Source: Toxonevra muliebris
Taxonomy: Eukaryota; Arthropoda; Insecta; Diptera; Pallopteridae
DNA: 64,000 nt
Assembly: GCA_963691655.1 (NCBI GenBank)
Contig: OY829326.1
Span: 98,201,235 to 98,265,234 of the forward strand
Direction: 5' to 3'
Position 1 is the first letter of the stretch. Each line of letters opens with the position of its first letter. The notes beneath the pieces are model-generated. The model was given only the letters and a program-made list of their open reading frames with translations. It was not told where the DNA came from and searched no databases. Position numbers and translations under genes: made by a program. Below, in pieces: positions 1 through 11,495 of this stretch.

Positions 1-469
1 TCGTCCAACGACGGAGCACTGTGCGCCGCCTCAAATCCCCATACCACCCAGATCACCATTGCACAGATTCAGTTCCCATACCAAGTTTCTGTATAGCTCT
101 GTGAAATTCGACCAAAATATATATTTTTGGTCAGATTTCCATTTGGTTGAAATTCCTTTTTTGTTTGACAATTAAGCCAAAGGAAGTTCAGCCAAAAAAT
201 TTTGCTGAAGTTTCTTCTTTTTTTTGTCGTATTTCGAAAACATAAGGAAATTAGAACAAAATATTTTCATACATTTTTTTTAGGCTGAAATTCTTTTTGG
301 ATTTTGGGCGAACTTCCATTCCCCTTTTGTGTCTTTTGGGATGGCAACAGTAATCCCTGAGACCAAAGATAAGTCCCAATGTATACAACGCACTATGGGG
401 TATTTGACAGCAAAAGCTGTTGTATTCAAAATCGAAATGCTTCCTTTGTAAAATGGATGGAATCAGCTC
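1..469. other. Unassigned AT-rich sequence
   Basis: I see no recognisable gene here. The first 110 bases are less AT-rich than what follows and may be the end of a feature outside the window. After that come poly-T rich runs. A minus-strand open frame at 251-490 has no motif I know and is probably chance or an old relic. Confidence 0.5.
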
Positions 470-597
470 GAAGCCACGCACACCCGCCATACAAGTGAAT
501 TTTTCAAAGCTTGATATCAGCTAAAATATTGACGTAAATTAAATGAAACTATTCTTCTGGCATCAGCTACATTCAAAGCCTAATAAATTTAATAATT

Positions 598-993
598 ATT
601 TAATTAGCAATTTGAACTGCCAAATTTGGAAGAAATTTGCAAAAATTTTTTCCAAATTAAAAATATTAAAAAAGAAGGAGATTGCCTGCTTCTAAATATA
701 TAAATAAAAATTTTCATACGATAAACAGACACGGTTCATATTAGATGTCAGAAAATCTGACCAATATGCAATACAAGTGCCAACGAAGAATGGCAAAAAG
801 TACATAGAACGGTAGTTCCTTTCATTAATACTATTCAGTGAAAATAACTGTCTTTGTAATTCTCATTTACTTTACAGTATTTTCACATATATAGATTGTT
901 GAAATTTGGGAATCATCACAAAGATCACTGATGAGGGACCGTAGCTGGTTCCGAAACGATCGTCTGATCTGCTAGTTCTATGAACTTTTTGAT
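598..993 (+). mobile_element. Putative Penelope-like element remnant carrying a hammerhead
   Basis: A segment of about 395 bases is bracketed by near-identical direct repeats at 551-597 and 994-1041, both beginning ATTCTTCTGG and ending TTTAATAATT. The neighbouring tandem-repeat sequence continues on both sides, so this looks like an insertion that duplicated its target, or a recombination product. It contains the hammerhead at 922-970. Hammerheads of this form are known in the terminal repeats of Penelope-like retroelements. I see no reverse transcriptase or GIY-YIG motif, so the family assignment rests only on the ribozyme and is an inference. Confidence 0.4.
922..970 (+). ncRNA. Hammerhead self-cleaving ribozyme (type I, minimal stem III)
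   Basis: All core elements are present in order. CUGAUGA occupies 928-934. Stem II pairs 935-940 with 947-952 (six pairs, one G-U) around a GUAGCU loop. GAAA occupies 953-956. A very short stem III (956-958 with 961-963) is closed by AU. The cleavage triplet GUC is at 962-964. Stem I pairs 922-927 with 965-970 in six Watson-Crick pairs. Predicted cleavage is between C964 and U965. No universally conserved core base is altered. Very short stem III hammerheads are characteristic of Penelope-like elements. The 2-nt loop of stem III is unusually tight and may limit activity as a monomer. Confidence 0.8.
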
Positions 994-1909
994 ATTCTTC
1001 TGGTATCATTGTTCATTCAAAGCCTAATAATTTTAATAATTAAACGCACTTATTTATATAGGCATACGAAATATTTAGTATAAAAATTAACCACATCTCT
1101 CAGTAATCACGCCCACCTCCTATATATGTGAAACTTTTAAAGCCTGATATCAGAAAAAATAATGAAGTAAATTCAATACCATTCGACATATTTCTTTATA
1201 TTAGCATAGGTAATATTTGGTACTAAAATCAACCAAATCCCTCGGTAACCAGGCCCACTCCTCCTAAAGTAAATTAAATGATACTTAACACACTTATTTG
1301 CATTAGCATATAAAACATATAGTATGAAAATCAACTTAATCCCTCGGTAACCACGCCCACCTACCACATATGTGAAATATGTTTTGCGTTTGGAAAGATA
1401 TAGAAGCACTTCCTGTGTAATAGATATGAGAACACCTATTTTAGAGAAAAAAAAATATAGCTTGAAATACAGACTGTAGAGTATAACAGTAAAGTCGAAA
1501 GAAAAAGAAAAAAACGAAGCAAAACGTAAAATTCTTATCTAATACGGTCAAATTTGGGAATCAAAACTGGAATTCACTTAAAAAAACCTTGGTTATTTTC
1601 CGTGAAGGGCAAAATACGCACTTCAAAATTTTGCAAACCAATTTAAGATAGTCTACTTCAAGGTTATATAATGAAAATATAACGAGGACTCACGAAAGAT
1701 ATAACTTTAACATCATATATATGGAAGAAAATTCTCAATTTTTAGACATACAATTTTGAAGATTATAAGCATTTCATCGTACTATCAGTACATCTATAAT
1801 TCTAGTTCGACCGAACCAGGATCATTGTGATATCTCTCATAGTTTATTATTTAAGTTGAAATAGTTAAAAAAAAAAAAATTACAAAAATCAAATATTTAT
1901 TTCCAAAAC

Positions 1910-1948
<39 letters not shown>

Positions 1949-1949
1949 T
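1910..1949. repeat. (TAGA)n microsatellite, about 10 units
   Basis: An uninterrupted TAGA tetranucleotide run. It makes a short threonine/isoleucine-like repeat in translation, which explains the minus-strand open frame across it. Confidence 0.95.
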
Positions 1950-2309
1950 CTCTTTGACATTTTCTTTGACTATCCCAAAAATTGAGTTTCCAATATTTTT
2001 ACTTAATTTTGGTGCCGGCTGAAGGCACAGATCTATCAATTAATACGTTGTTTCAATCCTTGATTTTAGATAAGCAGAATCATGGCAGCCATCGGTCAAC
2101 TTTAGACACAGGTGTCGGATATTTTGGGGTAAACAAATTTTTAAATGCTTCTTGAAATAAATGATATTTGTCAGAAAAATATTTGTCAGCTCCTCCGACA
2201 GTAAACAGTTATTTAGTGCTTCTGGTCAGCTTTTTATTTATGTTTTTCTGTATACATATGTTTGCAAATACAAAGGCAAAAAAAATTTAGAATTTAGTAA
2301 AAAATCCTT

Positions 2310-2395
2310 CAGTCTTCGGCTTCGGCCTAGGCCGAAGGTTAAAGGAATGGCCGAAGTTTGGCTTCGGCTACGGCCAAAAAATCGCCTTCAGTCGG
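2310..2395. repeat. GC-rich GGCCGAAG / CTTCGGCC word cluster
   Basis: Several direct and inverted copies of CTTCGGC and GGCCGAAG occur within 85 bases, including a palindrome around CCTAGG. The base composition is unlike the AT-rich surroundings. It may be the terminal part of a DNA transposon, but I could not find a partner end. Confidence 0.6.
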
Positions 2396-2402
2396 ACACT
2401 AC

Positions 2403-2505
2403 TGGCAATGCCAAATCTCGTTGAGTGAAAATTTCCCAAGAAAAGCTGTCCACTGTGTACAAATATAACTCACATAACATGAATTGTGCCAACGAAGAAG
2501 ATCTT
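2403..2505 (+). mobile_element. tRNA-derived SINE, 3' body fragment
   Basis: It matches the body and tail of the SINE seen more fully at 33563-34712 and 55766-56007. The shared parts are a GGCAATGCCAAATCTC-like block, AAAAGCTG, and then a GTACAAATATAACTCACA-like block running into ACATGAATTGTG. The part holding the CTGTAGGTCC block is missing, so this is an internally deleted fragment without its tRNA head. Confidence 0.6.
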
Positions 2506-4730
2506 TATTCTGGATTAAACACATCATTTTTCTAGTGTGGCGTACATCGATTTCTATGTCCACCCTTTGTGTTCATCTTTGATTTGTACGTATACGAACT
2601 TAAGCTTCTAAAATTCACAGAAGGACTAAAACCTCTGATATTTATGATATTTTCCGGTGTTTTCTCATCCCAAGATATTGATCTACTTCATATAGTGCAC
2701 ACCACCGTAACACTTAAACTATAAATGAACCAATTATTGTTGATATATGTTTGCAATAACTATGAACAAAATTAAGATATTAGGAAGAAAAAAACAGCAA
2801 ATTTTTGCTTTCAATACGCAACCTATTAGGTATTAGGTTTATTATTATATCTTACTAACCCTATTTCTTTGAGTGTAAATACATGAACATGAAACACATC
2901 GATATAAACGAACACATTAAATGTCAAATGTACGTCAATTGAGAATTTTACTGCCGGTGCTTCTGACTACTGTCGCTGCTGCTTCTTCTGCTGCTGTTAC
3001 ATTCCACTCCCAGGACTTGATCCCAATCAGATACCGATGACCATTCACACATTCGTCCGCCTACACGCAAACACACACACATACATATGTATGTATATAC
3101 AAGCTACTGCATGCAATGCGTTATGCTTTTGGATGCGGCGGATTTATGTTATGGATGTTAGGTGCATTGTCAGCTCATCGTCAATCTATGACTATATTTT
3201 AGGATATTGTTGTGCATGCACACAGATGCAGACGCATGTGAGAATATCTCAACATCTGTGCATAAGACCATGGTCATTTTGTAGTTTTCGACCGCTACAT
3301 TCACACTCATGTACAAACTATCAACATTATCATCGTTCGTTCTTGTTGTTTTTGTTCATTTGATGGTCGTTGTTGCATTGAGGTTGTGGATGATGACTAC
3401 AACAACGACGACAACGACAGCGTCTATTTCATTGTTCGTGTTGCACATAATTTGTGTTGTCCAACACGCATTCAACCCATATTTTCATTGCTCTGCGTCC
3501 ATACATCCATCCATCCATCTAAGTTAGCCTAACCACACACACACACACATTCGTTCCTTTATTGTTATTGTCAGAAGGGGGTGTTCGACCATCCATTCGA
3601 AAGAGACTGATGATAATGATGATTCCATGTGTCCACATTTGTGATTGATAAATGTGCATTTTGCACTATTTTGCCTTAAACATTTGTGTGTGATTGTGTT
3701 GGACTAGTATGTAAGTATGTGTAGTATTTGAAATTCCGGAATCAGTGGCGTAGTAATACACCGTAGTTATTTATGTAGCAGTATGTGTGTACTTGTATGT
3801 GTATCACCAGTAGCCAACTCGTCATTATATTTAATGTTACTTTATAGTCGTGTATTGTATTGCTACTGCTACGACAATCATTATATCGAAATTACTTAAA
3901 GGGAATCAAATGAAAATCCATGAAAAACTATTAAATCCAGCTGAGCAATAACGAAAAATCCAAGCATTTTGTCTCCATATGCTATGCGTGGTGTAGAAAA
4001 GAAGGATTACCTTTATAAATATTACATACGATTGTTGTCATCACATATGTGTGTGTGAGCTTCAATGTAATGATGATTGTTATGTGAGCGCAATACTCAA
4101 GTGGAATGGAATTCAACTTGCTAGAAAATGTGATTATTATTTTAGAAAAGAAACAGAAAAACTTCTGAGGTTTGTGAAAATACTTAAGTATATTGAGGAT
4201 CTGTCAGTGAAAGTGTAAGGAACGAGAAAATTTTTTGATGTGTAAACATTTTAGGTCACGGTATGCGCAAAATTTCAAATGTGTAAAATGTAAGAATAAC
4301 TGTAACGTCCAGTTCCCCTCTCGCTCGCACTACTGCGCGGCATTACTGTGCTACTCTAAACAACAAAGAGAAGGAGAGAGGGAGAAACTAAAATACGAGC
4401 GGAGTTTGTTTGTTTATGTTTCGATCAATTTACTCACACATATATGTACATACGAAAACAAAATGTGTGTGTACATTTATTTGTGGCAGAATTCTTTGTT
4501 GGTGTTAAACGTATGGAGATCGACTATACCATATAAGCCGAGAAGTTGCCGTAGCAAACACAAGTGTTTTGCATTCGGTTAGTTAGATTGGTTAAAATTA
4601 AATATTTTTTGAAATATAAAAATAATACGAAATCATAAGTAATAAGGAATCTAGGTTTCAATAAGTGTATAAACAAAATGTAGTGATAATGATAGCAAAC
4701 CACGGCATTATAAAAACTTTGCTTTGTGCA
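2506..4730. other. Unique-looking, simple-repeat-rich region
   Basis: It contains CA/GT runs (about 3535-3549), GTT and CAACGA runs, and many short ATACATATGTATG-type words. This texture is common in fly introns and regulatory DNA. Open frames here (for example 3037-3363) are low-complexity and lack motifs. I found no splice-bounded exon I could defend. Confidence 0.5.
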
Positions 4731-4734
4731 TTAA

Positions 4735-4943
4735 CCTTAGAAAGGCAACACTTTTTTATCTATGTAAATAGCAAATATGTTGAACAGAAAAAATCAAACT
4801 TATTTAGGTATTATAAAATCACTTATTTACTTCAATAAAAATACATTGTTTCTTATTTTTATTAAATGCAGTTAAAGCAAATCTCCTTGCGGTGCTTTTA
4901 AAAAGTAGTGGGGTGACTGGTCACTCCTGTTGCCTTTCTAAGA
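4735..4943. mobile_element. piggyBac-like MITE (TTAA target duplication)
   Basis: A 209-bp element flanked by TTAA at 4731-4734 and 4944-4947. The termini are inverted: CCTTAGAAAGGCAACA on the left and, read inward from the right, TCTTAGAAAGGCAACA (one mismatch in 16). TTAA duplication with a CCY terminus is diagnostic of the piggyBac superfamily. There is no coding capacity. A small inner palindrome (GTGACTGGTCAC) lies near the right end. Confidence 0.85.
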
Positions 4944-4964
4944 TTAAATGCGGAAAGCACTTAT

Positions 4965-5040
4965 CGTCGCCCGAGAATTAATTTGGCGTATGTGTGTACA
5001 AATTCATATACCTATACGCCAAATCAATTCTCAGGCGACG
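4965..5040. ncRNA. miRNA-precursor-like stem-loop
   Basis: The left arm 4965-4991 and right arm 5014-5040 are 27 bases each and pair at 25 positions. The two mismatches would be C-A on the + strand and G-U wobbles on the minus strand. The loop is 22 bases (4992-5013). A 76-nt hairpin of this arm length fits an animal pre-miRNA. It could equally be a small palindromic transposon remnant. It lies 21 bases past the TTAA MITE. No known miRNA name is claimed. Confidence 0.45.
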
Positions 5041-5889
5041 TTATGTAAAATTTTCACATCTAATAAAATTTCAAATCGACAGAAAGAAAAACTTAAAGCG
5101 CGGAAAAAAGATGCAATTACAGCTGGTGCAATTGCAAAATATTTTTGCTACCAAAACAACAAATATATGCGATATGGAATAAAAATTTGCATTTGCAATG
5201 ATGTAAGACCATTTGCAATTTATAGTGAATTGGGCTATTGTATATAAAAGATAATGATATCTAATAAATTTTTAAGTTTATAAAAGAATTGTTTTATTTT
5301 GAATTATTTACCTAAGCATATAGATTATATATCAAATCCCTTTATATGGCTATACAAATGTGAGCTTGTGTATATGGCATTCAGATGGCTCAATTGTTTA
5401 CACATCAAATATCTTGCGTGCCCTGCACACATCCATTGTTTTTTTTTCTTTTCTTTTAACAGATAGTTTAAAGAGGCAATCAATAACTCAGGATTGAAAA
5501 CCTTAATCGTAAAAGAAACAGAAAAGCTACAGTGGTTTGTGAAATAAACATGTATATCCAGGGGCCTTCCAGGTAAATTATAAATTTTTCTCAAGGAGAT
5601 ATAAGTAAATCATAATTCAGACCCTTGAATAGTGAGGTTCTGGGCAGTAGACCTTTCGTCTCTCTCTTCTGAAAGGCATTCCGTAAAGTTGTCAAATTTT
5701 GCTTGATTACAAAAGCGAAAAGAAAGAGACTAGAAAAAGGCCTGCTAGCCCTTTTTTGTGGGAAAAGAAATAGAAAAGCTACATAGGTTTTTATAAGCAT
5801 TCAAGGATATTCAGGACCTTTCAGAGACAGAGAAAGTATATGGCTCGACCAAAATTAATTATTTTACCAGCAGATGAATTGAAGGAGCT
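5041..5889. repeat. Locally repeated AT-rich sequence (possible LINE 3' UTR debris)
   Basis: A block resembling AAAAGAAACAGAAAAGCTAC and then GTTTGTGAAA recurs near 4145, 5512 and 5761. A TTCCAGGTAAATTAT-like block recurs near 5568 and 6060. This suggests repeated copies of one untranslated segment next to the minus-strand LINE that follows. No gene is seen. Confidence 0.5.
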
Positions 5890-7330
5890 GAAATTGTTAA
5901 TCATAAAATGTAAGACCATTGGCATCAGACTTCCAGCTTCTCCTCTTAAAAGGCTGCAAATTCTCTAAACTGAGGTGAAAGATAAGAAAGAAGATTAATT
6001 TGCACAGGCTCTGATTTTTGAAAAAAGACACGAGTATATTCAGAACATTCCACAGAAAGTTCCAGGACCCAGGTAAATTATGTATATTTGTAAAAGAGGA
6101 ATGCAATGAATAAGCTTTAGTTATATGTTTGGCCCAAGAGAAATCCCCTATGAATAATCCCTCCAGCTGCCTACAGCTCTTTTTGTTAACTGATATCAGA
6201 ACGTCTTTTAGACGCTTCGAGATAACATTTAACATGATCTTTGTCTGTCCAAAGCCTCTAAGTTCCTCCCATTTACAATTGTGAACCAAATCGACCCACA
6301 CATTAATGGTAGTTTTGACTGTAGACAACAAAGAGAGTATGGCATCAAAACAGTTTTCAAACCCTTTCTGGCCAGGAGGTCAGCAGATTCATTCTTGAGA
6401 TTTCTGAGAGTCCTGGAGACCATATCAACTATTATGTTTTCTAGCACAATCAAGCCTGGATTTACAATGCATAACCAGTTTAGATCCAGTTAGAGAATTA
6501 CGCAAGGATTTAAGCTCAGCCTGGCTGTCACTAAATATACAAATCCTCCTTTCTCACCAACCGATATCAATGACATGGTCCAATGCCTTGATGATTGCAA
6601 AAGTTTCTGCTTAAAAAACAGAAGAATGAAACCCAAGAGAGAAGTGAAAGCACACATCATCATTTTCAATAAAGTCCCAGAATCCGAAGCGTTTTCTATT
6701 TTGAAGCCATCAGTGAAAATGCAGGTACATTTAACTCCAGGCCCAGACCCCGGCAAAAACAAAGTTTGTGCTTCTGAAATTTATATTATGTAGCCATGTT
6801 GAAAAACTGAAATCATTAGCATTGTATCGGATGGCATTGATAGAACTGTTAGATCTAAATCAGTATTTTCAACAATGTCACCAATATACCAGCAAGTGTC
6901 ATGCCAGTGTCCATTGCAGTGTCCACTGCGTTTAAGCCAACATAAACCTCAAGGGACGGTAAGTTGTCAACATTAAGTTTGCTTCACCAGACTATCGATG
7001 CGTAGGTAATGATGGGTCTAATCACAGCCTTATGGACCCTTGAGACTTTATACAATGATAGTTCCCATGTTTTGCCAAAAAGAGTCTTACATTGACAAAA
7101 AGTTGTCACTGCCTGTGATACCTTTAGCTCAACATGAGAACGCCATTGAAGTTTGGTATCTAGAATGACTCCTAGAAATTTCACTACATGGCATAGGTGA
7201 ATAGTGATTCCTCTGAGTACTGGTAAAATTTCTGGTGAAGAAAGAATAACACCGGTTTTCAAAGGGTTAACCGATAGTCCATTTGAGCAACATCAAGAGT
7301 CAAGCATACACTACAGATTAGCCCGTGATT
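5890..7330 (-). pseudogene. LOA-like LINE relic, copy A (RT thumb, RNase H, C-terminus)
   Basis: Read on the minus strand in broken frames. The end of the reverse transcriptase is at 7262-6984 (FLGVILDTKLQW, then AVIRPIITYASIVW). An RNase H domain follows at about 6762-6480 (CTCIFTDGFK near its start, later a SDSQAELKSL-like stretch). After that comes a degraded region containing QLEGLFIGDFSW, which resembles the conserved leucine/glycine segment near the C-terminus of LOA/R1-type LINE proteins. Stops and frameshifts are frequent, and the endonuclease and most of the RT are missing, so it is inactive and 5'-truncated. The same arrangement recurs at 37390-38700. Confidence 0.75.
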
Positions 7331-7429
7331 AAGCGTTTGATTTTTCATTTTAAAAAATCGAAAAAAAAAACAAAAGTGAATTAAATTTTTGTGTGAGTCG
7401 ATAAATAAATTTTGTATTTTTTAAAGATT

Positions 7430-7990
7430 ATGTTGACTACGACACTAGTCCGAAATAGTCTCAATAGCTTTATAGATCCGTCTACATGTCGACCAGATTT
7501 AGCTCGTGCATTTTGGGCAAGAAAAAACACAATATCATCTAACGATAGTATGCGGAATTGACGGTATTGATTGCGCTGGCCCATAAACCGCGAAAAATAG
7601 TGCATATTGCGGGATGCATCAACAGCTCTTCTATTTCTCTTCCTTGCTCATCAGAGAATTTTGCTTATAAACATACCCATTCAAGCAGAAATGAGCTTAG
7701 TCATTGAGCACAATTTTTCGGTAAAAAATGGGTCTTCAAGTTCCTCAAAAATTCGACGCTGCGGCAGGTCGTCCGGCGTCAGTTCTTGAACGAGCTGAAA
7801 TCCTAGCGTAAGATCTTCCACGTAGTCGAGTTATACAATCTCAATTGCTGCGAACGGTAATGGATGAACAAATCACGATTGCTGCTACGGCAGCAATATT
7901 TTCCTGTGTACGAACTCTAAACACAAGGAGAAGTGGATTGATAACCAATAGCGTGAAATTAGTGGGAAATTTTGTTACTATGGCTTGAAT
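7430..7990 (-). pseudogene. Tc1/mariner superfamily transposase relic
   Basis: Minus-strand fragments in shifting frames resemble insect IS630/Tc1-mariner transposases. A segment reads QLVQELTPDDLPQRRIFEEL. It is followed by words reminiscent of the usual catalytic-core context (SDEQGREIEELLMHP, FRGLWASAINTV, later FLPKMHELNLVDM). At least three frame changes and several stops are needed to follow it. Terminal repeats were not located. It lies directly upstream (on its strand) of the LOA-like copy A. Confidence 0.6.
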
Positions 7991-10721
7991 TGCTTGCTCA
8001 GTAGGTTAATTGTGATGACCACACATTGGTTAAAGTACGCGAAAATAATACAATATAAAATTCAATAATTTTTAAACGTTGATCGGTTCTAAGCCTTTCG
8101 ATGATGAAATGGTGAACATGTCTGACATTAACACATGTCACGAATCTCAAGGGAACTGTCAAAAATTTTGCACTGAAAAACTAAAGTGTAATAAAACAAC
8201 CCTTTATATCCATCCTAACCCTGCCTCTCCCATCTCCCTGATTTTACAAAAACATTTTAAAATTTAACAAGTAAACACAAATATTGTGAAGAAACCACTC
8301 AACAAACCGCGTTTTCCTCACCAAGATCCTGAATGTGCTCATGGTTCAAAGAATAGTCATTCATAGAATCGGAATGAAAGTTTTTGGAATGGTATTAATC
8401 CTGGGGCAAATTGGTGAGTAGTAAATTACTCTTTGGGTGCCTAAGAATTTTAATAAGTTTTACCAGAAAATGTTTCTCCAGGACTCGAATTTTCTCTCCG
8501 CGATCATAAGAAGATAAAATTAAATATAAAACTAAAATGATCCACAAATAAAAGGAAATCGATTTTGTGGCGACTCAGTTCTCGCTTTATTCATTTACCA
8601 AACGCAACTTCCCTCAAGTTTATCTCTGCTAATGACAACAGATCAGATGTCATGTTAAAAGAATTGCATGTTTCATATAAGAAGTAAGTAACTACTCAAC
8701 ACTCTTATACTATTTCCAAATACTTACAAGTCAAATTTACAATAATAACTCAATTTGTGAGCAATTTAGGCAATTATTATTCAATTATTTCAATTTTAAA
8801 TGAGCTCCGATTAAAACGCAAAAACGAAAGTAGGTAAAGTAAATTCTAAAAATAATAATAATTTTAATGACCATTATAAATAATACAAAAACAACAATTA
8901 CCAACATACATACAATATTATTATTATTATTAGGAGCACGCTATCTTGCATAAAGAAGCTACATATCCAGTGAATGAAGAACTGTTAAATGTCAGCGATA
9001 CTATGTATGTATATATAAAAGTCGCAAGCAGAAAACAGCAAAATGAGAAAGGAGGAGAAGGAGGAGGATGAGGAATAGAAGGAAGATTAAGAGGAGGTAT
9101 ATCATGAAGGAGTTAAAAACTAAAATTTCGATTCCATAGAAAAACGTGGGGGTAATTCGGACGCATTTCGTGTGTCAGGATGAACGCCACGCCACGCCAT
9201 GGCATGCCAGCCAAGCCAGCCAGGGCATGCAACACCGCCCAGGAACACGCAATTACAAGACTTCTGTAGTGGCAGACTACTGCTGCTGCTGCTGCTGGTG
9301 ACGGCGTAACAAACGGCTATGCGGTAAGCAGGAACTGTCGAAAAGGATTTTGACAACTGACACTTGGTTGAACTGGATCGTTGTTGTTGTTGCAGTTATT
9401 TGTTGGTTATTTGTTGTTATTGTTGTATTGTGTTGCGAATGAATGTGATTTGTAATGTCACGCAAACGTAATTCTTTATATTTGTTTCACTGTTGCTGTA
9501 AATTGTAGCGCGGCAGTGAGCGATATATATTTTCTAAGAGCGTTGTTCATAGGTAACACAACGTAACGACAGAAGCGAATGCAAGCGTAACGCGCGATTT
9601 TAATAACCAAATGTGTTAATATTTGATAAGCTCAATATGTGGTAATGCCATTCATTCACACAAACACACATGCAGTATGACAGTCAGACAAAAACAAAAC
9701 CTCGCCTTGCGCCAATTGCGTGTTCCATGCAATAATCGCTCTCGGAAAAAAACAAACTTTACTTTTTCTTCTTCTTCGTGCCTCATGCCGCGTTTCTTTT
9801 GAAATGCAGCAAAACAAAAACGAAGCAGAAGAGACTGAAAAGTATTAACGCTTGTCAGTTTGACACCTTAGCGTAAGTTTGTGACAGTTGTACTATAAAA
9901 CTTATCGATGTCATTCCTTACTTCGATTGAGTATTTGTATATGGTATGTGTATGTTCATTCACATGTGCGTGTATTTGTGTATATAGTTTGTATGCATGC
10001 GCTTGTAGTAGTGTCAAGCAATTGGATATGCAGCCTTTTGCGGTTTTTGTTTCTGGAGTTATTCGAGCGTAGCTTTTGTCAGCTCTGTGGTGCGAGGTGA
10101 AGGCGTTTAAGCAGATACTTCAAACTTTTGTTTTCTGCATTTAAGTTTTCAACAGTTGTACATACTTAGCCAAGCAGTATACATATAGGTACGGAGAAAC
10201 TAACAAAAGTTTGGTTGAAAAAAAAAACACATAACAAAATTTTAAAAACCAAACTCAGAAAAATAGAAAAAAATGTACCAGCTTTGGTAGAATTGTACCA
10301 AAGTGACAACCGTGCATCGACATCATAACTGACATATTTATTGCCTTGCTTTAACTGGTGGATTTGCACCTTTTGGGAATCATATCATAGACTGCTGTTA
10401 AGTTTCCGGGCCTTAATTAAAGAATCAAACCAATCATCACCTACTTAAAAGCAAAACGAACACGTTGCCTTTTTCATCATAATTCTTAACACAGTAATGG
10501 CATTCAACCTAGTTCATCATCTATCATTTCTTGCTGATCTTGATCTTCAACAGTTTTAGTTTTCACCAAGCCTACAATGTATCGTCGGTCAAAGATTTCG
10601 GGCGACCTTCGCAAGGGTAAACCTTCTTAGAACAATTTTTTATTCTAATATCTTTGAAACCATTTGGAAACAGTCATTCACCCCATGTGCATATGGTAAT
10701 GACATTCTTTAGATTTTTTAA
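7991..10721. other. Unique-looking sequence with trinucleotide repeats
   Basis: It contains a CTG run (about 9281-9297), GTT runs (about 9380-9435), TTA runs (about 8920-8935) and GC-richer stretches near 9160-9240 and 9540-9600. A glutamine-rich minus-strand frame comes only from the CTG run. The segment at about 10330-10395 resembles 47246-47320, so it may be part of a dispersed repeat. No gene recognised. Confidence 0.5.
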
Positions 10722-11491
10722 CCCTGGAAGGACATGCTTCGTCGAATCGACGACGCATGCTTTCGTTTTAGTTTTTCTTTCTAAATTTTGTTCGTATTGG
10801 GCTGGTTTTTCATACAGCTCCAGTCGTGGGCAAGTTGTCGCTCACAACATGTTTTAAATAAAACCAAAGGCCCCCAATCGCATTTGTTTTCTAAAAAAAA
10901 ACTGTCTTTGCCGAAAGCCAATTAACTGATGGGCTTACAAATACCAACTTTGACTACGTTGGTGCAAATAATATTAAAAATGTAATGCCGACTGATGATG
11001 AGAATACTGAACATATAAATCCTGAAAAAATATAATGATTTATGCCATTTGTCCCTTTTCTAAGCGACGAATGACAAAGTCGTCCGGTTCAAAATGTAAT
11101 TAAAGCTTAGAGAAGTACAAAATAGAGCTTTGCATATAATGAAATTTAATTCTCGTTCCTTTTTAGTTCAGTATATTACTTTTAAGATGCAAACACATTT
11201 GATGCATTTTTTGAGCTTCAAGTTACTTTTTTTTTGTACTTTAATATACAGTGTTTTGTAAAACAAGCCTAATGAAATAAAGCTGTGAAAATTTAATTTA
11301 TAAATAAATATTATTAACAAAAAATGTCCGTTATTGTTTTTCTATATGCTAAATTAACCAAATAATGGAAAATAATCAACTTTCAAAGTCGTTGATGTAT
11401 AGGTCATGTGTCTGACCACTTTGAATAATGCCGTCGTCGTTTGGACGAAGCATGACCTTTACGTATAAAAAATAAGCAAGTACTTCCAGGG
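10722..11491. mobile_element. piggyBac-like non-autonomous element (TTAA)
   Basis: A 770-bp element flanked by TTAA at 10718-10721 and 11492-11495. It starts CCCTGGAAGG and, read inward from the right, CCCTGGAAGT. A second shared block (CATGCTTCGTC, then AACGACGAC-like) lies close to the left end and about 30 bases further in on the right. Superfamily is set by the TTAA and CCC termini. I could not identify transposase motifs inside. Confidence 0.8.
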
Positions 11492-11495
11492 TTAA

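Larger units (their letters stand above)
470..1390. repeat. Degenerate tandem repeat array, split by an insertion
   Basis: Three clear units start near 1044, 1184 and 1289. They share blocks such as ACTTATTT, TTAGTATAAAAAT and CTCGGTAACCACGCCCACC, followed by a TATATGTGAAA-like stretch and GCCTGATATCAG. A fourth partial unit lies at about 470-548 (CGCACACCCGCC, then CTTGATATCAGC). Unit spacing is about 140 then about 105 bases, so the array is diverged and partly deleted. Bases 598-993 interrupt the array. No coding function is evident. Confidence 0.7.
1391..2402. other. AT-rich sequence without recognised gene
   Basis: It holds a TAGA microsatellite (1910-1949) and a run of GGCCGAAG-like words near 2310-2395. 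I saw no credible coding region. Confidence 0.5.

Noticed and set aside
1044..1390. CRISPR-like array of repeats
   Set aside because: Units of 105-140 bases are diverged and spacers are not unique segments of fixed length. The sequence is eukaryotic.
3037..3527. Plus-strand open frames in a repeat-rich stretch
   Set aside because: Composition is driven by CA, GTT and ACAACGACG repeats. No domain, no splice context, no codon bias distinct from surroundings.
9120..9465. Glutamine/serine-rich minus-strand frames resembling a polyQ regulatory protein
   Set aside because: The Q and S runs come entirely from one CTG/CAG run, and the frames end soon on both sides.
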